From Nemertoderma westbladi (lineage: Eukaryota; Xenacoelomorpha; Nemertodermatida; Nemertodermatidae), in assembly GCA_032718475.1 (NCBI GenBank), contig JAUCBJ010002019.1:1-40577 (forward strand): a stretch of DNA of 40,577 nt, written 5' to 3'. The notes under the pieces were generated by a model. The model saw only the letters and a program-made list of their open reading frames with translations. It was not told the origin of the DNA and made no database searches. Made by a program: the position numbers and the translations under genes. Positions within the stretch are counted from its first letter, which is position 1; every line of letters starts with the position of its first letter. Shown one piece after another: positions 1 to 9,447 of the stretch.

Positions 1-351
1 AAACATTTTGCTGCTTAATAAAATTAATTCTCACAGTCAATTATTTATGAGGGCACTATTATAGTCAATAAGATAAGATTTGAAACACAATATTATTAAC
101 TTTAGCAAGTTGTGTTTTGTTTTCTACCCTTCAGTCTTACACTGTGTTTTCTGCTCCCGCACCGACACAGATATCATACGTCATAGAGGTAGATGGACAA
201 TGTCGTGGCTCATTCAATACAAACAGTTGAATGATCTCAATGCTGTAACGGACTGATGCATGTTGTAATTCACTAATTAATGAACTACATTTTACTTCTA
301 ATATTATGTTTTAGTTTGTGTGATTTTTACAATTTTATTAATTTTTTTCAG
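1..351 (+). other. intron sequence upstream of the first visible kinase exon
   Basis: This stretch is AT-rich and holds no convincing exon. It ends in a pyrimidine-rich acceptor (a T run followed by CAG) directly before the exon at 352. An AG at 133-134 opens a short reading frame, but its product does not resemble the neighbouring coiled coil, so I do not call it. Confidence 0.6.
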
Positions 352-495
352 GTAAAGGATTTGAAAAGTTTTCATGATTCTTTAAAGAAAGAGCAAAGAG
401 AATTAAAGGCGGAAGTGGACAGAATGCCTAAGAACGAACGCAAAGAGGCGTACAAGAGACGGAAAGACGAGTTGGATATTCAGCATCAAGAAAAG
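352..495 (+). CDS. STK10: STK10/SLK-like exon 1 of those visible
   Basis: This is a phase-0 exon of 48 codons between a T-rich acceptor and a GTGAGA donor. It encodes a Lys/Glu-rich helix with the PKK-domain signature KAEVDRMPKNERKEA. Confidence 0.85.
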
Positions 496-3400
496 GTGAG
501 AGATAATAATTAATTAATATTAATTAATTATAAGTCTATAGTTGTAGGCTAGCTAATGATGATACCTAAACAATCCGTTCCTTTTATTTACATGTAGAAA
601 GTAAACTTGTGACTCGTCTTCTGGTTGTTAGTAGTCCTTATAGTTGTTAATTAATTTACAGTTCGTACTCCTAATTGTTACTGCGGCCAAGCGACGCAAA
701 CCGTTAAGTATTCTGGTTAAATACCCAAACCACCTAAATTTTCCTTCTCCAAACTCTTTTTTATTTTATTTATTTAGTATTTACTGATGTCAAAATGTCA
801 AACGAAGGATTTTATCATTTATTTATCCTACATTTTTGCAAATTTTTAGGAAAAACAATTTCTTTCTCGTCAGAACCAACAACTCAACAATTCGTTGGAA
901 CAGCTAAAAATCCAACATCGCGAAGATTTAAAGAGAACTGAGTTGTAAGTAGAATTTGTTTTGTTTTTACTTTTTAGTATATTTTTTGTTTTAGTGGGTC
1001 TCGTGCAGTTAGTTGTGCTATAGAGTCCGGTGCTTTTTTTTTTTTTTTTTTAGAATAGCCCCGCCCCCGCAGCCCTGCAGCCCTGCACCCCGCCCCCGCA
1101 GCCCTGCACCCGCAGCCCTGCACCCGCAGCCCTGAACCCGCAGCCCTGCAACCAGCAGCCCTGCACCCCGCACCCGCAGCCCTGCACCCCGCACCCGCAG
1201 CCCTGCACCCCGCAGTCCTGCAGCCCTGCACCCCGCCCCCGCAGCCCTGCACCCCGCCCCCGCAGCCCTGCACCCGCAGCCCTGAACCCGCAGCCCTGCA
1301 ACCAGCAGCCCTGCACCCCGCACCCGCAGCCCTGCACCCCGCACCCGCAGCCCTGCACCCCGCAGTCCTGCAGCCCTGCACCCCGCCCCCGCAGCCCTGC
1401 ACCCCGCCCACGCGCCCTTCACCCTGCACGCCGCCCCCGCAGCCCTGCTCCCCGCCCCGCAGCCCTGCACCCTGCAGCCCTGCACCCCGCCCCCGCAGCC
1501 CTGCACCCTGCAGCCCTGCACCCCGCCCCCGCAGCCCTGCACCCGCAGCCCTGAACCCGCAGCCCTGCAACCAGCAGCCCTGCACCCCGCACCCGCAGCC
1601 CTGCACCCCGCACCCGCAGCCCTGCACCCCGCCCCCGCAGCCCTGCACCCCGCCCCCGCAGCCCTGCACCCGCAGCCCTGCACCCGCAGCCCTGAACCCG
1701 CAGCCCTGCAACCAGCAGCCCTGCACCCCGCACCCGCAGCCCTGCACCCCGCACCCGCAGCCCTGCACCCCGCAGTCCTGCAGCCCTGCACCCCGCCCCC
1801 GCAGCCCTGCACCCCGCCCCCGCAGCCCTGCACCCCGCCCCCGCAGCCCTGCACCCGCAGCCCTGAACCCGCAGCCCTGCAACCAGCAGCCCTGCACCCC
1901 GCACCCGCAGCCCTGCACCCCGCACCCGCAGCCCTGCACCCCGCAGTCATGCAGCCCTGCACCCCGCCCCCGCAGCCCTGCACCCCGCCCACGCGCCCTT
2001 CACCCTGCACGCCGCCCCCGCAGCCCTGCTCCCCGCCCCGCAGCCCTGCACCCTGCAGCCCTGCACCCCGCCCCCGCAGCCATGCACCCTGCAGCCCTGC
2101 ACCCCGCCCCCGCAGCCCTGCAACCTGCAACCTGGTATGTTAACAATTAATTGATTGATTATCTGACGATAATTATATTGTTTAACATTATTAACATCGT
2201 GGGTCCCTTTTCTGCGCTGGGTTCCCAGGCCCTATCATCGTTTTTCTTCCCACTACTGTCTCTATAACGATGAGTTTTAGAGTGGTTTCATTATTGTTTG
2301 TCAGGAATTTTTTATTGGAGAAACATCAGTTACATCGCGCCCGGGAGTCGGCCTTGTGGGAGTTGGAGGAACGGCACCTACACGATAAACACCAGCTGTC
2401 CAAACAGCAGCTCAAGGATATATTCTTCCTGCAACGGCACCAAATGTTGGACAGACACGATAAGGTGCGTTACCTACCCACACACCCTACAACCTTCACC
2501 TATTATACATAATTAAAGACTTACGTCAGACTATTTACTGTAAGTAACGTAAATTCAAATTGCATAATGACTTGGGGCATTTTTTTGATAAGTGGTTTTT
2601 TTTTTCTTTATTTAAAATTGTTGCAGTGCGACATAGAATTCAAGCACAATTTTGCCAAATACTTCTTGCAACACTTTTTCCGCCAGTTGGTATAAAAATG
2701 TAATACATTATTATGAGTTTTTTTAACATCACGAGCTTAAGTGACTCCAAGACATTCGCACAAAACTGGTAAAGTCTCTATTTTTAATTGTCATTACTAG
2801 AAAGTACCATGAGGTTACTTACAGTAGGTAGGAGTTACAAATATTAGCTTGACACACTTACTGCACTAACTTCTTATTATTTTACAAGAAAATATATATC
2901 TGAAATTCTATACTACTAGGATCGGCATGCTGCATTGCAGCTGCATTTTTAAGAATGCTGTGCCGGCTTGTCAACAAAATTGCACCGCCACAACGCCCTA
3001 TCACCCATGACATTTGCTAGATCATCCGCATCTTTAAGGCCAGTGTCCTTTAAGATGCGTCTCAAGAAAGTCATGGGCTGTCCACCATGCTTATTCATGA
3101 GGCTGCCAAAGTACAAGATTATGCACTGGCTGGTCCTCACGACGAAAGCAATGTCCTGCAAAGCGGAGGCGACTTTGTTCTAGTGTCAAGCTTGGGGGAA
3201 CCAATGAGACACCTCCAATGTTATATAGTGTCTGGTTGGAGATGTGTGCATTGTACTTGACACAATGAACCCGGCGTATAATTCTTGTGAATGTGCCATC
3301 CAGAGATTTGGTGTCCTCAGCAGTTAGAGCCCAGCATGGACTCCCATAGAGGAGTACTGGAACTACTGCTGCTCTAAATAATCGGACCTTAAGTTTCCGA

Positions 3401-6400
3401 TTAATTCTCGGTGACTTCCAAATCCTGGAAAGCCTATTCAAGGCTGCCCATGCCTTTCCCTTACGTATTCGAAGGTCCTCACCTGACTTCCGGATCCATG
3501 ATCCCAGGTAACAGAAGTCGTCCACATGCTCAAGCATACCATCCTTTGGGCTTATGCTCATCCGATCAGAGACTTGCTGAGGACTTTCAAAGTTAACTGT
3601 CAGAATTTTGGTCTTTCTGGAGTTAATAAAAAGACCAACACTAGAAGCAGCATGTTCTAATGAGCTGAGGAGCCGTTGGGCTCCCTCTAATGATTCTGAG
3701 AGTACTCCTAAGTCATCATCAAAGTCTAGATCAGTTAGGTACTTGGCAGGACTTTCCTCGACTTCTGGAGCCAGTAGGTGGAGTTATCATCACCCCATCA
3801 TCATTATAATGATCTAAGGACATGCGTAGAACATAGTCAACCACAATAATGAACAAGAATGGTGCAAGTGTGTCTCCTGAAATTCTATAAACCATGTTCA
3901 AGTATTAATTGTTGCCTAGGTCAGGTTCAGGTACACTTTAAGGTTACAAGTAGATGTATTTGAATAAGATGAACTGTTCGTTCAGTAATACAGTTACAGT
4001 GATATGCTGTGGAAAGTGATTGCAATGACCAATGAGTCACCTCCCAATTTATTTAAAATCACTATAATTTTCTAATTAGGATGTGTTTACGGCTGCTAAT
4101 TGAGATGTGGTAGGTTTGTTAATTGGGGTGTGTTTTGGGTTGCTAATTGGGTTGTATTTGGGGTGGCTAATTGGGTTGTATTTAGGGTGGCTAATAGGGA
4201 TGTGTTTGGTGTGGCTAATAGGGATGTGTTTGGGTGGCTGATTGGGTTGTATTTAGGGTGGCTAATTGGGTTGTATTTGGGGTGGCTAATTGGGTTGTAT
4301 TTGGGGTGGCTAATAGGGATGTGTTTGGTGTGGCTAATAGGGATGTGTTTGGGTGGCTGATTGGGTTGTATTTGGGGTGGCTAATAGGGATGTGTTTGGT
4401 GTGGCTAATAGGGATGTGTTTGGGTGGCTGATTGGGTTGTATTTGGGGTGGCTAATAGGGATGTGTTTGGTGTGGCTAATAGGGATGTGTTTGGGTGGCT
4501 GATTGGGTTGTATTTGGGGTGGCTAATAGGGATGTGTTTGGTGTGGCTAATAGGGATGTGTTTGGGTGGCTGATTGGGTTGTATTTGAGGTGGCTAATAG
4601 GGATGTGTTTGGTGTGGCTAATAGGGATGTGTTTGGGTGGCTGATTGGGTTGTATTTGGGGTGGCTAATAGGGATGTGTTTGGTGTGGCTAATAGGGATG
4701 TGTTTGGGTGGCTGATTGGGTTGTATTTGGGGTGGCTAATAGGGATGTGTTTGGTGTGGCTAATAGGGATGTGTTTGGGTGGCTGATTGGGTTGTATTTG
4801 GGGTGGCTAATAGGGATGTGTTTGGTGTGGCTAATAGGGATGTGTTTGGGTGGCTGATTGGGTTGTATTTGAGGTGGCTAATAGGGATGTGTTTGGTGTG
4901 GCTAATAGGGATGTGTTTGGTGTGGCTAATAGGGATGTGTTTGGGTGGCTGAATGGGTTGTGTTTGGTGTGGCTAATAGGGATGTGTTTGGGTGGCTGAT
5001 TGGGTTGTATTTAGGTTGGCTAATAGGGATGTGTTTGGTGTGGCTAATTGGGATGTGTTGGGATTGCTAATTGGGGGTTTTTATAGCTAAATGTCATTTT
5101 TATTTTTCTCGCAGGAATTGGAACAAATTAAACTGGAACATCAGGACGACGAGGACGAGTTGAGACGAAGACACCGATTGGAGAAGCAACGGTTGCCACG
5201 GATACAACGACAGGAGGCTAAGACGAGAATGGCGATGTATAGGGAGAGTTTACGAATAAATAGCCAGGGTGCGCCCGAAAACGAAAAAGAGAAAATAAAA
5301 ACTGTTAGCTTTATATTAATTAGCTATTATTAACCATATGAATCTTTCTCATGAAATTTTTTTTTGAAATTTACCTGATATTAAAGAATTTAATCAGCAG
5401 CTTCACGAGAGGGGGGGGGGGGGGGGTGGGGTGGGGCTTTACCTTTTTGGTGACACCTCCAGTTTTTGCAATTAAATTATACTATATATATATATATTTA
5501 AATGTTAAGGGGGGGGGGTAGCGCATTTTCTAACCAAAAAGACGAATATTTGTAACATATCCTATCTGATGCAGAATTTCATGCTGAATCCAAATATGGA
5601 AACCGTTTTCCCATATGTTGCTTAGTTTTCGAGATATCTGGGATAGAAGATACTGGCTCCGATATATCGCGATATCAGTAAAGCCGATGAAGTTTTGGGT
5701 TTGCATTCAATTTCTGCAAATTTCTGTGCCCAGTGGTGCCAATTGGATGTCTCCACGAGAAAGAGCACAAAATTTTAATTGAGAAGGTATTTCTTTATGA
5801 TTATTGGACCTACTGATCAGTTTATAAGATAACTTCAAGTCTCCGGAATGAAGACGGGACTCGAATAAACGACTCTGCGGTCTTTGCGGGATTACACGGA
5901 ATAGACTTATCGGTCATCGGAGATCTTCAAAATGTATAATCTCCAGTTCTAGTGGTCGTACGAAGTTTTTAGGCTTATTCGAAAGCTCTTTTCTTAGAGA
6001 ACAAAGTTACCATTTGATTTAAGATAAAATGGTTGTGAAGCAACATAACATGAATTTGGGTAAAATATGCCTTGAAAATTTTGTTCAAGTTATGATTGCT
6101 CAGGCAGCTTTCAAGAGTTTGCCAAACCAAATGGTAACTTTGGTTATAGGTCCTATGGACTAACATTAGTCCATAGGACTATTTTACTCCAGGATATCAG
6201 GCAGTATTAATTGTTCATATGATCTCAGAGACTTACTCCTCAGAGACTTTCTTCTCAGAGACTAACTTATTGGTAAGTTAAGTTAGGTCTCATAGGACCT
6301 CTATGAGTATAACTCTGATTCTAAGAAAATGTCACATAGTACCTTTTTATACTCAGCCCTTCAATTTTTTATCCTATAAATGGTAACTATTTGATAGACT

Positions 6401-7541
6401 ATAATAGACTAATGGTACTCTAGCAGAAACGCGCGGCTAATATTTGGCGTTAAGAAAATAAGTTAATCGCCTCGGGCTATTCATTTTAGTTTGAGAAACA
6501 AGAAGAGAAGCGGATGAAAGCAGACAGCCGACGCCAGGAGACCAAACACCAAGCACAGATGGAGGACCTACGGGCCAGACACGATTCCGCCATGACTGAG
6601 CTCCTATTGGTGCAAAACGAAAAGCGAAAAATGCTGATGGAACACGAGACCGCAAAGTTGAAAACGAAGGACGAAGCCCACGGGTTGGAGGTGAAGGAAT
6701 GGAAAGATGGGTTGAGAATGAGAAAAACAGTGAGTTCATTCGTTAAGTCGATTCTGAGACTCTTTGTATGGAGTATGTGAAGCATGTGAAGTATAGCAGA
6801 CTTTCTGCCGTTATATTTCACTTTGCAGTTACCCCCATGTGAAGAATACCAGGTTTTCACCAGAAACACAGGATGCAGAAGGCCAGAATCTAACCAAAAC
6901 AATAAACGAATAAGTATCTTTACAGGTTATAAGACAGAAATAAGCGCTATAAAACACTTGATAAATTAAAAAAAATAAAAAATCTTCATATATAAAATTC
7001 TAATAAAAAGTCGACCGAAAAGTGAAATCATCGTATTCTTCTTCACATGGGGCGTATGGAAACATCAATATCTTTATTTGTTATGTTTGTTATAAGTATC
7101 TTCTTTCCTTATGATGACTAATCTTATAATTCAATAATATGTCAAACGCCAAAATGTAATTCAACTGGCCATTTTGAAGATTATTTGCAGATAATATCAT
7201 TCCAGGATACATAAGATTTGAAATCCCATTGATTTAATACTAACACAACAGCTGTCCTTGTCTTACTTAAGTATTTTTTTTCTCCATAGAAATTGGAAGA
7301 TTTCTTCAATAGACAGTTAAAAGACTCTGAAGATTATTACTCGCACCCTCCAGCGTCCACAATAAGTTCTAGGAGACTTAGTTTGCCGCATTCCTCACAA
7401 CCATCGCTAGATGGCGACAGCTACTTAGAACAAACAATATTACAGGGAGTAGCGCCATCTGGGGGTGCTTCGGGCAATCGTATAAACATTGGAATTGTTG
7501 TGCATCCAACGCAAGATGGCGCGCCTCTCACGGATTTGTAA
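352..7541 (+). CDS. STK10: STK10/SLK-type Ste20 kinase, C-terminal coiled-coil region (six exons, 5' part outside window)
   Basis: I join six exons: 352-495, 850-944, 2305-2464, 5115-5303, 6490-6729 and 7290-7541. All junctions keep the frame (phase 0, except a phase-2 split between the second and third) and give about 359 residues ending in a stop. The product is a highly charged coiled coil. Landmarks typical of the STK10/SLK (LOK) C-terminal PKK domain are RARESALWELEERH, HQLSKQQLKD, LPRIQRQEAKTRMAMYRESLRI, QEEKR, HETAKLK and KEWKDGLRMRK. In vertebrates these germinal-centre-like kinases phosphorylate ezrin/radixin/moesin proteins and control cortical actin and cell adhesion, and this tail mediates self-association. 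The kinase domain must lie upstream of base 1. The last exon adds a low-complexity Ser-rich tail ending in PLTDL. Invertebrates often have one co-orthologue of STK10 and SLK, so the paralogue name is not secure. Confidence 0.88.
850..944 (+). CDS. STK10: STK10/SLK-like exon 2
   Basis: The 95-nt exon follows an ATTTTTAG acceptor and ends at a consensus GTAAGT donor. It leaves two bases (TT) that the first base of the next exon completes to a Leu codon. It encodes a Gln/Asn-rich coiled coil (FLSRQNQQLNNSLEQLK). Confidence 0.85.
1058..2134 (+). repeat. C-rich minisatellite in an STK10/SLK-like intron
   Basis: The array is built from 14- and 21-bp variants of the core GCAGCCCTGCACCC and follows an 18-base T run at 1034-1051. 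Rare marker variants (AACCAGCAG at about 1150, 1300, 1570, 1711 and 1882; ACGCGCCCTTCACC at about 1410 and 1991) show higher-order blocks of about 150 and 581 bp. Both strands stay open for long stretches because of base composition, giving Gly/Ala/Cys-rich translations that I regard as spurious. Confidence 0.93.
2135..2304 (+). other. intron remainder before exon 3
   Basis: This is unique AT-rich intron sequence leading into the exon 3 acceptor. I see no other feature. Confidence 0.6.
2305..2464 (+). CDS. STK10: STK10/SLK-like exon 3
   Basis: This exon follows the TTTGTCAG acceptor and runs to a GTGCGT donor. It carries the most family-specific block, RARESALWELEERH, followed by LQRHQMLDRHDK, which closely parallels vertebrate STK10/SLK. 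Confidence 0.9.
2627..2689 (+). other. possible 63-nt cassette exon
   Basis: A strong acceptor (long T/C run, then TTGCAG) is followed by exactly 21 open codons (CDIEFKHNFAKYFLQ...) and a GTATAA donor, phase 0 on both sides, so inclusion would keep the frame. The peptide is not part of the vertebrate family, where exons 3 and 4 join directly. A 21-codon open stretch can easily arise by chance. Confidence 0.15.
2913..3876 (-). mobile_element. 5'-truncated non-LTR retrotransposon (LINE family A), antisense in kinase intron
   Basis: On the - strand the insertion starts inside the reverse transcriptase at the motif GDTLAPFLF. It continues through the C-terminal RT/connection region (FCYLGSWIRKSG, WAALNRLSRIWKS, VLLYGSPCWALT, RRVHCVKYNAH, LRFAGHCFRRED) and ends in a 3' tail of TAG triplets. 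A 13-bp direct repeat, CTGAAATTCTATA, flanks it exactly (2900-2912 and 3877-3889), the target-site duplication expected of target-primed reverse transcription. Frameshifts and a changed catalytic box (FDDD instead of FADD) show it is dead. The longest open piece is 3091-3561. Confidence 0.9.
3890..4080 (+). other. intron sequence between LINE and minisatellite
   Basis: This is unique AT-rich sequence with no ORF or repeat that I can support. Confidence 0.5.
4081..5088 (+). repeat. G/T-rich minisatellite with 71-bp higher-order unit
   Basis: About one kilobase of GGCTAATAGGGATGTGTTTGG-like subunits of 21-25 bp is organised into a 71-bp higher-order repeat; for example, the GGCTGATTGGG marker recurs at about 4354 and 4425. 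The coding strand is almost free of C. It lies in the intron immediately upstream of exon 4, ending about 25 bp before that exon's acceptor. Confidence 0.92.
5115..5303 (+). CDS. STK10: STK10/SLK-like exon 4
   Basis: The 63-codon exon follows a TTTCTCGCAG acceptor. It encodes the conserved RLPRIQRQEAKTRMAMYRE block and ends in EKEKIKT. The donor used for this model, ACT|GTTAGC, is weak. It is chosen because it is phase 0 and joins to FEKQEEKR, reproducing the family's KIK-x-F-x-x-QEEKR spacing. Confidence 0.82.
5411..5436 (+). repeat. poly-G / G-quadruplex-prone tract
   Basis: Sixteen consecutive G residues are followed by TGGGGTGGGG on the sense strand of the kinase gene. Such a run can form a G-quadruplex, and its length is prone to assembly error. 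Confidence 0.8.
6002..6179. repeat. nested inverted repeats in kinase intron
   Basis: CAAAGTTACCATTT at 6002-6015 is the exact reverse complement of 6129-6142. A second perfect hairpin follows, with 14-bp arms at 6150-6163 and 6166-6179 separated by only two bases. Together they resemble the remnant of a foldback or MITE-type element, but no target duplication is clear. Confidence 0.6.
6490..6729 (+). CDS. STK10: STK10/SLK-like exon 5
   Basis: The 80-codon phase-0 exon lies between CATTTTAG and GTGAGT. It encodes a continuous amphipathic helix with the conserved motifs QEEKR, LLLVQNEKRKMLMEHETAKL and KEWKDGLRMRK. Confidence 0.88.
6730..7289 (+). other. last intron of the kinase gene
   Basis: This AT-rich intron runs between the GTGAGT donor and the T-rich acceptor of the terminal exon. 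I see no repeats or ORFs in it. Confidence 0.6.
7290..7541 (+). CDS. STK10: STK10/SLK-like terminal exon
   Basis: The exon follows a TTTTTTTCTCCATAG acceptor and has 83 codons plus a stop at 7539-7541. Its start (KLEDFFNRQL) continues the conserved coiled coil. The remainder is a disordered Ser/Pro-rich tail ending ...APLTDL, which fits a class I PDZ ligand (Thr-x-Leu at the C-terminus). Confidence 0.85.
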   Translation, partial: KLEDFFNRQLKDSEDYYSHPPASTISSRRLSLPHSSQPSLDGDSYLEQTILQGVAPSGGASGNRINIGIVVHPTQDGAPLTDL

Positions 7542-8087
7542 TAATTAATATAAATTATAATCCCTGGGCCTGTGGAACTAATATTGTAATTAATGGATTT
7601 CTGGATTAAAACGAATGTTTTATACGGAGTTGCCGTTAATTATAATATTAATTACAATTTTTAAGTAAGTTTTTCATAATATTTTTATGCAGATTATGTC
7701 CACCTAATTCTAGTAATAGCCCAATTTGTGCACTAGGAGTGAAGGAGGGTTAGTTTAGTACAATGAACGTTCAACTTTATTTGATTGCTTCTTTATTGTA
7801 CTTCCACGATATCCTGTATTTCCATGGGTTTTATTTAACTAGGTGGTGGAGTTTTATGATACTTTTGGTTTGCTATCCAACATTGAGTTGTCAATGTAGT
7901 CCATTCCATTTGGTTAAAATTATCATGTAATTGTTTTTCAATATTGAAAGTTTTGTAACAATGAATTTGAGGAATTAACTTTTAAATTTTGAACTCAAAA
8001 TGAAATTTATTGTGTAATCTCACACATTATATTTACTCCTAATACCGAAATATCGTAAACTATATTATTTATTATCACTAAATAAAC
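7542..8087 (+). other. probable 3' UTR of the kinase gene with AATAAA signals
   Basis: AT-rich non-coding sequence follows the stop codon. The first clear polyadenylation hexamer is AATAAA near 8082, with another near 8123. No cleavage site can be fixed from sequence alone. Confidence 0.5.
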
Positions 8088-8294
8088 CCCATTTTTCCTT
8101 TCGCCATAAAGCCGTTAATTATTAATAAAATTAGCTATTATTTTCATAAACATTAATTCAATGCTTTTCTTCCCACTAAATATTTATCAATAACATTTTT
8201 TTACATCGATACAACCTTAACATATTCTTCATCAGGGCCTCGAAAATTAGTCCCGGATAATTTCAACTGCCATCGCTGTTCCCCCATTTCACAA

Positions 8295-8334
8295 TATAAA
8301 TAACTAATATTATACGGAATATTAGTTATTTATA
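8295..8334. repeat. perfect 17-bp-arm hairpin beside the 36-bp satellite
   Basis: The left arm TATAAATAACTAATATT (8295-8311) and its exact reverse complement (8318-8334) are separated by the six-base loop ATACGG. The hairpin lies about 20 bp before the first 36-bp repeat. It could be a transposon end or a structured boundary. Confidence 0.85.
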
Positions 8335-8351
8335 CAAAACATCGTTTTAAA

Positions 8352-9146
8352 GCGAACTAAAAGAAAGTTACACAAAGTGGCTTGAGTAAATACTAAAAGA
8401 AAGTTACACAAAGTGACTCGAGTAAATACTAAAAGAAAGTTACACAAAGTGGCTCGAGTAAATACTAAAAGAAAGTTACACAAAGTGGATCGAGTAAATA
8501 CTAAAAGAAAGTTACACAAAGTGGCTCGAGTAAATACTAAAAGAAAGTTACACAAAGTGGCTCGAGTAAATACTAAAAGAAAGTTACGCAAAGTGGCTCG
8601 AGTAAATACTAAAAGAAAGTTACACAAAGTGGCTCGAGTAAATACTAAAAGAAAGTTACACAAAGTGGCTCGAGTAAATACTAAAAGAAAGTTACACAAA
8701 GTGGCTCGAGTAAATACTAAAAGAAAGTTACACAAAGTGGCTCGAGTAAATACTAAAAGAAAGTTACACAAAGTGGCTCGAGTAAATACTAAAAGAAAGT
8801 TACACAAAGTGGCTCGAGTAAATACTAAAAGAAAGTTACACAAAGTGGCTCGAGTAAATACTAAAAGAAAGTTACACAAAGTGGATCGAGTAAATACTAA
8901 AAGAAAGTTACACAAAGTGGATCGAGTAAATACTAAAAGAAAGTTACACAAAGTGGATCGAGTAAATACTAAAAGAAAGTTACACAAAGTGGCTCGAGTA
9001 AATACTAAAAGAAAGTTACACAAAGTGGCTCGAGTAAATACTAAGAAAGTTACACAAAGTGGATCGAGTAAATACTAAAAGAAAGTTACACAAAGTGGCT
9101 CGAGTAAATACTAAAAGAAAGTTACACAAAGTGGCTCGAGTAAATA
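8352..9146. repeat. 36-bp satellite array (about 22 copies)
   Basis: The unit CTCGAGTAAATACTAAAAGA + AAGTTACACAAAGTGG is repeated head to tail. Two main subtypes differ at GGCTCGAG/GGATCGAG, and one copy near 9043 is 3 bp short. Because 36 is a multiple of three and the unit has no stop in some frames, 12-residue repeats are open on both strands (RVNTKRKLHKVA and FLLVFTRATLCN). There is no start context, flanking gene or splice signal, so I treat it as non-coding satellite. Confidence 0.95.
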
Positions 9147-9447
9147 TATCAATGTAATAAACAATTTTATAACTTCGAGGTTTAAGTTTATTTCATGTTG
9201 CGAGGTCTTATATTTCAGCTAGGTATATCGTTTGGTTGCCCGCTATTAATATTCCTGATTCCCATAAACCATTACTTTGTTAATTAATGCCCAGTTCGGA
9301 AGATACTAACCCATGTGCCGTTTTTCCACTGAACCAGGGGAGTATATAAATGTTTTGCATGTTTTTTTTGCAAGTAATATGATTGTTATCAATAATCCCA
9401 CTGATGTCCGTCCAGCTGGCATCATTGAGGATGTTGTGTAATTTTCC
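9147..9447. other. unique spacer between two satellites
   Basis: About 300 bp of unique AT-rich sequence separates two unrelated tandem arrays. I see no gene in it. Confidence 0.6.

Larger units (their letters stand above)
5304..6489 (+). other. intron with poly-G tracts and hairpins
   Basis: No coding exon is visible. The intron holds a 16-base G run followed by further G4 tracts (5411-5436), a TA-dinucleotide stretch with a G9 run near 5484-5518, the stem-loop at 6002-6179, and three near copies of CTCAGAGACT between about 6222 and 6264. Confidence 0.6.

Noticed and set aside
135-188. Possible upstream kinase exon
   Set aside because: An acceptor and donor can be drawn, but the peptide is not coiled-coil-like and does not fit the family at this position.
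974-2143. Long Gly/Ala/Cys-rich ORFs on the - strand and Pro-rich ORFs on the + strand
   Set aside because: They are translations of the C-rich minisatellite in an intron; stops are missing because of base composition.
4100-4431. Trp/Val-rich ORFs resembling membrane proteins
   Set aside because: They are translations of the G/T-rich minisatellite.
8322-9078. Repeat proteins of 233 and 221 residues on opposite strands
   Set aside because: Both come from the 36-bp satellite. Open frames on both strands follow from the unit length, and there is no gene context.
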